Positions 5,627 to 10,141 of a stretch of DNA of 10,141 bases are shown piece by piece. Below the pieces are notes generated by a model, which searched no databases, was not told the DNA's origin, and worked only from the letters and a program-made list of their open reading frames with translations. The stretch is from Beijerinckiaceae bacterium (GTDB lineage: Bacteria; Pseudomonadota; Alphaproteobacteria; Rhizobiales; Beijerinckiaceae). Numbering within the stretch: the first letter of the stretch is position 1; each line of letters begins with the position of its first letter. The DNA is taken from the NCBI GenBank assembly GCA_947455285.1, contig CANGOK010000104.1, forward strand, positions 1-10,141, read 5' to 3'. Both the position numbers and the translations under genes were made by a program.

Positions 5627-8459
5627 CGGCTGCCTCCCGAGCGATGCGGCGCAGCGATACGCTGGTTTCGCGATCCTGATCCTGCCAGGAGGAATAATAA
5701 TTCGTCCGACGCACCTGCACGGCGGTGACCTTGTATTCTGGACAATTGGTGGCCCAATCTGAATTATCGGTCGTCACCACATTTGCGCCGGAAGTTGGAT
5801 GATGGAAAGTCGTATAGACGACGCCCGGCTGCACACGATCGGTGATGGTGGCGCGCAGGGAGACCTCGCCGATGCGACTCGCCAGAGCCACAAGGTCGCC
5901 CTCGCGGATGCCTCGGCTCTCGGCGTCGAAGGGATGAATTTCGAGCATATCCTCCCCATGCCAGACATTGTTCTGGGTGCGCCGCGTCTGCGCTCCGACA
6001 TTGTATTGAGTGAGAATGCGCCCCGTTGTGAGAAGCAGCGGGAAAAGCGGTCCCGTCCGCTCCTGCGTCGGCACGAATTGCGTCAGCATGAAGCGACCCT
6101 TGCCGCGCACGAAATGATCGACATGCATGATCGGCGTGCCCGTAGGAGCTGCGTCGTTGCAGGGCCATTGCACCGAGCCCAATTCTTCAAGCTTCGCATA
6201 GGAGACATTGTGGAAGGTCGGCGTGAGTTGCGCGATCTCATCCATGATCTGCGAGGGATGGTCGTACCGCATGGGAACGCCAATCGCCCTAGCGAAGCCC
6301 AGCGTCACTTCCCAATCGGCCAGCCCCGCCATGGGCGCCATGACCTTGCGCACGCGATTGATGCGCCTCTCAGCATTGGTGAAGGTGCCGTCCTTTTCGA
6401 GGAAGGAGGCGCCGGGGAAGAAGACATGGGCGTATTTTGCGGTCTCATTCAGGAAGAGGTCCTGGACGATCACGCATTCCATGGCCTCAAGGCCGCTGAC
6501 GACATGCTTCGTGTCGGGATCTGACTGGGCGATGTCTTCGCCCTGCACATAAATCCCCTTGAAGCCGCCAGCCACGGCCTCATCGACCATGTTGGGGATG
6601 CGCATGCCCGGCTCATGATCGAGCTTCACGCCCCAGAGGGACTCGAACAGGTCACGCGTAGCTTCATCCGACACATGCCGATAGCCCGAGAATTCATGGG
6701 GGAACGAACCCATGTCGCAGGCGCCCTGCACATTGTTCTGTCCGCGAAGCGGATTGATGCCGACGCCTTCGCGACCGAGATTGCCTGTCGCCATGGCGAG
6801 ATTGGCCATGCCCATGACCATGGTCGAGCCCTGACTGTGCTCGGTGACGCCAAGGCCATAATAAATCGCGCCATTGCCTCCAGTGGCGAAGAGCCGCGCG
6901 GCGGCGCGCACATCGGCGGCCTTCACGCCGGTGATCGCCTCGACGGCTTCCGGCGCATTTTCGGGGCTCGCGATGAAGCGCGCCCAGTTCTCGAACTCCG
7001 AAAGATCGCAACGCTCGCGAACAAAGGCTTCATCCACGAGGCCTTCGGTCACGACGACATTGGCGAGCGCATTGATCATCGCCACATTGGAGCCGGGCAG
7101 CAGCGGCAAATGATAAGCCGCGCGCACATGGGGCGATTTGACGAGATCGATGCGGCGCGGATCGGCCACGATCAGCTTCGCGCCCTGCCGCAGGCGCTTC
7201 TTCATGCGCGAGGCGAAGACAGGATGTGCATCGGTGGGATTGGCGCCAATGAGCAGGATCACATCGGCCTTTTCAACCGATTTGAAATCCTGCGTGCCCG
7301 CCGATGTGCCAAAGGCCATCTTCAGCCCGTAGCCAGTCGGCGAATGGCAAACGCGCGCGCAGGTGTCGACATTATTATTGCCAAAGCCGGCGCGTACCAG
7401 CTTCTGCATGACGAAGACTTCTTCATTCGTGCAGCGCGATGACGTGATGGCGCCCACGGACTCACGGCCATATTTCGCCTGTATCCGCTTGAACTCCGAA
7501 GCTGCATGGGCGAAAGCCTCATCCCATGACACTTCGCGCCATGGATCGGTGATCGCCGCGCGGATCATGGGTTTGGTGATGCGATCTTTCGACGTCGCAT
7601 AGCCATAGGCGAAGCGCCCCTTGACGCAGCTATGGCCCTCATTGGCCTTGCCGTCCTTGAAGGGAACCATGCGCACCACGCGCTCGCCCTGCATCTCGGC
7701 CTTGAAGGAGCAACCGACGCCGCAATAGGCGCAGGTCGTCACTTTCGAATGCTCAGGCTGGCCCATTTCGATGATGGACTTTTCAGTGAGTGAAGCAGTG
7801 GGGCAGGCCTGGACGCAGGCGCCGCAGGACACGCATTCCGAAGCGAGAAAATCAACGCCGCCCGATGAGACGCGGGAATCAAATCCGCGCGACTGAATGG
7901 TCAGCGCGAAAGTGCCCTGCACCTCTTCGCAGGCGCGCACGCAGCGCGAGCAGACGATGCATTTCGAGTCATCGAAGGTGAAATAGGGATTGGTTTCATC
8001 CTTGGCGCCATCGAGATGATTGGCGCCCTTGTAGCCATAACGCACATCCCGCAGGCCCACCACGCCAGCCATGTCCTGCAACTCGCAATCGCCATTGGCG
8101 GGACATGTGAGGCAATCAAGCGGATGGTCGGAGATGTAAAGCTCCATCACGCTCTTGCGCAGTTTGGCGAGGCGCGCGTTCTGGGTGTGCACCACCATGC
8201 CCTCTTCCGCAGGCGTCGTGCAGGACGCAGGCGTGCCGCGCCGCCCTTCAATTTCGACAAGACACAGGCGGCAGGAGCCGAAAGCGTCGAGCATATCGGT
8301 GGCGCAAAGCTTGGGGATCGCGGTTCCCATGCTCATGGCCGCCGCCATGACGGAGGTTCCCTGCGGCACGGTGACCTTTTCGCCGTCGATGGTGAGCGTG
8401 ACAGAAACGGCGCTGGTCGCCAGCTTCGTCCCGTAGTCCACTTCCTTGATGAGACTCAT
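5613..8459 (-). CDS. fdsA: NAD-dependent formate dehydrogenase catalytic alpha subunit
   Basis: FdsA oxidises formate to CO2 at a Mo- or W-bis-MGD centre and passes electrons along Fe-S clusters to FdsB. The 948-residue protein has an N-terminal [2Fe-2S] domain (Cys52, 63, 66, 80) and a NuoG-like His-Cys3 cluster (His112, Cys116, 119, 125). Two ferredoxin [4Fe-4S] sites follow (Cys167/170/173/177 and 209/212/215/219), then the cluster next to the pterin (Cys243/246/250/278, with Lys280). The metal ligand is Cys371 in CARVCHSPT, followed by His372, so this is a cysteine and not a selenocysteine enzyme. A molybdopterin-binding C-terminal domain starts near 805. Length is close to Rhodobacter capsulatus FdsA (about 960). 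The ATG at 8459, with AGGTG six bases upstream, is preferred over the in-frame GTG at 8468 that abuts the fdsB stop. Confidence 0.97.
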   Translation of the reverse strand: MSLIKEVDYGTKLATSAVSVTLTIDGEKVTVPQGTSVMAAAMSMGTAIPKLCATDMLDAFGSCRLCLVEIEGRRGTPASCTTPAEEGMVVHTQNARLAKLRKSVMELYISDHPLDCLTCPANGDCELQDMAGVVGLRDVRYGYKGANHLDGAKDETNPYFTFDDSKCIVCSRCVRACEEVQGTFALTIQSRGFDSRVSSGGVDFLASECVSCGACVQACPTASLTEKSIIEMGQPEHSKVTTCAYCGVGCSFKAEMQGERVVRMVPFKDGKANEGHSCVKGRFAYGYATSKDRITKPMIRAAITDPWREVSWDEAFAHAASEFKRIQAKYGRESVGAITSSRCTNEEVFVMQKLVRAGFGNNNVDTCARVCHSPTGYGLKMAFGTSAGTQDFKSVEKADVILLIGANPTDAHPVFASRMKKRLRQGAKLIVADPRRIDLVKSPHVRAAYHLPLLPGSNVAMINALANVVVTEGLVDEAFVRERCDLSEFENWARFIASPENAPEAVEAITGVKAADVRAAARLFATGGNGAIYYGLGVTEHSQGSTMVMGMANLAMATGNLGREGVGINPLRGQNNVQGACDMGSFPHEFSGYRHVSDEATRDLFESLWGVKLDHEPGMRIPNMVDEAVAGGFKGIYVQGEDIAQSDPDTKHVVSGLEAMECVIVQDLFLNETAKYAHVFFPGASFLEKDGTFTNAERRINRVRKVMAPMAGLADWEVTLGFARAIGVPMRYDHPSQIMDEIAQLTPTFHNVSYAKLEELGSVQWPCNDAAPTGTPIMHVDHFVRGKGRFMLTQFVPTQERTGPLFPLLLTTGRILTQYNVGAQTRRTQNNVWHGEDMLEIHPFDAESRGIREGDLVALASRIGEVSLRATITDRVQPGVVYTTFHHPTSGANVVTTDNSDWATNCPEYKVTAVQVRRTNYYSSWQDQDRETSVSLRRIAREAADAAE

Positions 8460-8468
8460 GGGACGCAC

Positions 8469-10028
8469 CTATTCCGCAGCCTGGCGATTGACCGCCGGGC
8501 GCTCGAAATCTTCAGAGAAATGGTTTAGGGCGCTCAGCACTGGCATGGGCGTCAACCCGCCCAGCGCGCAAAGCGAACCATCGGTCATGGTGTCGCATAG
8601 ATCGAGCAACAGGGTCTTGTTCGCTTCGCGTGCGACGCCAGCCACGATCTTGTCGATGACTTCGACGCCACGCGTGGAACCGATGCGGCATGGCGTGCAT
8701 TTGCCGCAGCTTTCGATGGCGCAGAACTGCATGGCGAAACGCGCCTGTTTCGCAAGATCCACGCTGTCATCAAAGACCACGAGCCCGCCATGGCCGAGCA
8801 TGCCCTTTGCGGCTAGCATCGCTTCATAGTCGAGCGGCGTATCAAGCAGCGCGTCGGGGAAATAGGCGCCGAGCGGCCCGCCGACCTGCACCGCGCGCAG
8901 CTTGCGCCCGCTTGCAGTTCCACCGCCGAAACCCACGACGAGATCGCGGATCGTCACGCCAAAGGCGAGTTCAACCAACCCACCGCGCTTCACATTGCCG
9001 GCGATCTGGAAAGGCTGGGTGCCGCGCGAACGACCCATGCCGAAGTCTGCATAGGCGCTGGCGCCATGGGCGAGGATCCATGGCACGCTTGCAAGCGAAA
9101 GCACATTGTTGATGACCGTCGGCTTGCCGAAAAGGCCTTGCACCGCAGGCAATGGCGGCTTGGCGCGCACCTGTCCGCGTCGTCCTTCGAGGCTCTCCAG
9201 CAAGGACGTCTCCTCGCCGCAGATATAGGCGCCGGCGCCGAGCCGCGCTTCCATATCGAAGGTCCGGCCAGAGCCCGCCACATCAGCGCCGAGCCAACCG
9301 CCCGCGCGCGCAATCTCGATTGCGCGCTGGATGGCGCGGAAAGCGTGCGGATATTCGGAGCGGATATAGACATATCCCTTGGTCGCTCCGACAGCGAGAC
9401 CGGCGATGATCATGCCCTCGATGAGGGTGAAGGGATCGCCCTCCATGAGCATGCGATCGGCGAAAGTGCCGCTATCGCCCTCGTCCGCATTGCAAACGAT
9501 ATATTTGCGATCAGCCTCAGTGGCAGCGACGGTGCGCCATTTGACGCCCGTTGGAAAACCCGCGCCGCCGCGCCCGCGAAGGCCGGAGGCGACGACTTCA
9601 TCGACGACCTCAGGAGGCGTCATTGCGAGTGCGCGCTTCAGGCCCTCGAAACCGCCATGGGAGCGATAATCTGAAAGCGACAGTGGATCGGTGACACCGC
9701 AGCGCGCGAAGGTCAGGCGTTGCTGGCGGCGCATCCAGTCGAGATCCTCGACCCTACCGATGCGCGCGTCATGCTCGCCGCCCTGTAGAAAGCCGGCTTC
9801 GAACAGCCCCGGCACATCGCGCGCGCTGACACTTCCATACCCAATGCGCCCTTGGGGCGTCTCCACCTCTACAAGGGGCTCCAGCCAGACCATGCCACGC
9901 GAACCATTACGGATGACCGTCACATCCAACCCACGAGCATGCGCCTCTCGTGCGATCGCCTTGGCGACCGCATCTGCGCCGACTGCAAGGGCCGAGGAAT
10001 CGATGGGAACGAAGATGCGCGCGCTCAT
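8469..10028 (-). CDS. fdsB: NAD-dependent formate dehydrogenase beta subunit (FMN/NAD-binding)
   Basis: FdsB is the NuoF-like diaphorase subunit that receives electrons from FdsA and reduces NAD+ to NADH through FMN. The 519-residue protein begins with a thioredoxin-like domain (about 1-105) that lacks the cluster cysteines of FdsG. It continues with the flavin loop SGLRGRGGAGFPTG (148-161), the NAD-binding stretch GAGAYICGEETSLLESLEG (264-282), and an SLBB region around 335-390. A C-terminal [4Fe-4S] site is formed by Cys441, 444, 447 (ESCGKCTPCRIGSTRG) and Cys487. All expected motifs are intact. The ATG at 10028 overlaps the fdsG stop as ATGA and has GGAG seven bases upstream. Its stop is 9 bases before the fdsA ATG, consistent with a single transcript. 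Confidence 0.96.
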   Translation of the reverse strand: MSARIFVPIDSSALAVGADAVAKAIAREAHARGLDVTVIRNGSRGMVWLEPLVEVETPQGRIGYGSVSARDVPGLFEAGFLQGGEHDARIGRVEDLDWMRRQQRLTFARCGVTDPLSLSDYRSHGGFEGLKRALAMTPPEVVDEVVASGLRGRGGAGFPTGVKWRTVAATEADRKYIVCNADEGDSGTFADRMLMEGDPFTLIEGMIIAGLAVGATKGYVYIRSEYPHAFRAIQRAIEIARAGGWLGADVAGSGRTFDMEARLGAGAYICGEETSLLESLEGRRGQVRAKPPLPAVQGLFGKPTVINNVLSLASVPWILAHGASAYADFGMGRSRGTQPFQIAGNVKRGGLVELAFGVTIRDLVVGFGGGTASGRKLRAVQVGGPLGAYFPDALLDTPLDYEAMLAAKGMLGHGGLVVFDDSVDLAKQARFAMQFCAIESCGKCTPCRIGSTRGVEVIDKIVAGVAREANKTLLLDLCDTMTDGSLCALGGLTPMPVLSALNHFSEDFERPAVNRQAAE

Positions 10029-10141
10029 GACCGCGCTCCGTTCAATTGGCTCAGCAGCGCATCAAGCCGCGCTTCATTCAGCCGCCCGATGGGTTCGCCA
10101 TCGATCAGCGCGGCGGGAGAGACGGCGCACTGGCCGAGACA
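10025..10141 (-). CDS. fdsG: NAD-dependent formate dehydrogenase gamma subunit, C-terminal end (cut by window edge)
   Basis: Only the last 38 codons and the stop are present. The visible protein begins with CLGQCAVSPAALIDG, the last two cysteines of the thioredoxin-like [2Fe-2S] domain in NuoE/FdsG proteins, and ends in a short charged helix. FdsG relays electrons next to the FMN of FdsB. The stop overlaps the fdsB start by four bases (ATGA), matching the fdsGBACD order. The operon promoter and start of fdsG lie outside the window. The piece is too short for motifs alone, but together with context it is clear. Confidence 0.92.
   Translation of the reverse strand, partial: CLGQCAVSPAALIDGEPIGRLNEARLDALLSQLNGARS

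Noticed and set aside
7340..7365. Selenocysteine position in fdsA
   Set aside because: The metal-ligand codon is TGC (Cys371), with no in-frame TGA and no need for a SECIS element.
5799..7442. Long plus-strand open frames (241 and 275 codons) opposite fdsA
   Set aside because: They are antisense to a gene with complete family motifs, contain no recognisable domain, and are the kind of open frame that high-GC codon bias creates on the reverse strand.

Overview
The window reads as a chromosomal segment of an alphaproteobacterium, most likely a Hyphomicrobiales (Rhizobiales) member with C1 metabolism such as the Beijerinckiaceae/Methylocystaceae. This placement is inferred from high-GC coding sequence, a SahR-metF-metH cluster and an NAD-linked fds-type formate dehydrogenase operon. 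No taxonomic search was possible. There are ten protein-coding genes or gene parts. I saw no rRNA, tRNA, insertion sequence or CRISPR array.

Region 1 (1-2295, minus strand) is a methionine/SAM-cycle operon. It runs from sahR, an ArsR-type winged-helix repressor fused to a methyltransferase-like SAH-sensing domain, into metF (methylenetetrahydrofolate reductase) and then metH (cobalamin-dependent methionine synthase, cut off by the window edge). The genes overlap by one base at each junction (TGATG, then TAATG). MetF supplies 5-methyl-THF, which MetH uses to remethylate homocysteine. A perfect 16-bp palindrome just upstream of sahR is the probable SahR operator, so the operon is probably autoregulated by S-adenosylhomocysteine.

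Region 2 (2296-2630) is a divergent intergenic region of about 335 bp, more AT-rich than its surroundings. It holds the sahR operator and promoter candidate, two overlapping and mutually exclusive inverted repeats, a 12-bp palindrome, and a GC-rich hairpin immediately before the ribosome binding site of the next gene. That hairpin has a competing fold that would cover the ribosome binding site.

Region 3 (2631-4562, plus strand) is one gene for a 643-residue membrane P-loop NTPase of the KAP type. It has Walker A, coiled-coil stretches, two transmembrane helices, a degenerate Walker B and the C-terminal PR-x-MKRF-x-N signature. It is the least explained protein here and may be a membrane or antiphage NTPase, but that role is not shown by the sequence.

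Region 4 (4566-10141, minus strand) is the fds operon, in transcription order fdsG (partial), fdsB, fdsA, fdhD (fdsC), fdsD. It encodes a soluble molybdenum/tungsten, FMN and Fe-S formate dehydrogenase that oxidises formate to CO2 and reduces NAD+, plus its cofactor-sulfuration chaperone. Most junctions overlap (ATGA twice, 14 bp once). The operon ends tail to tail with the KAP gene, with only 3 bases between the two stop codons.
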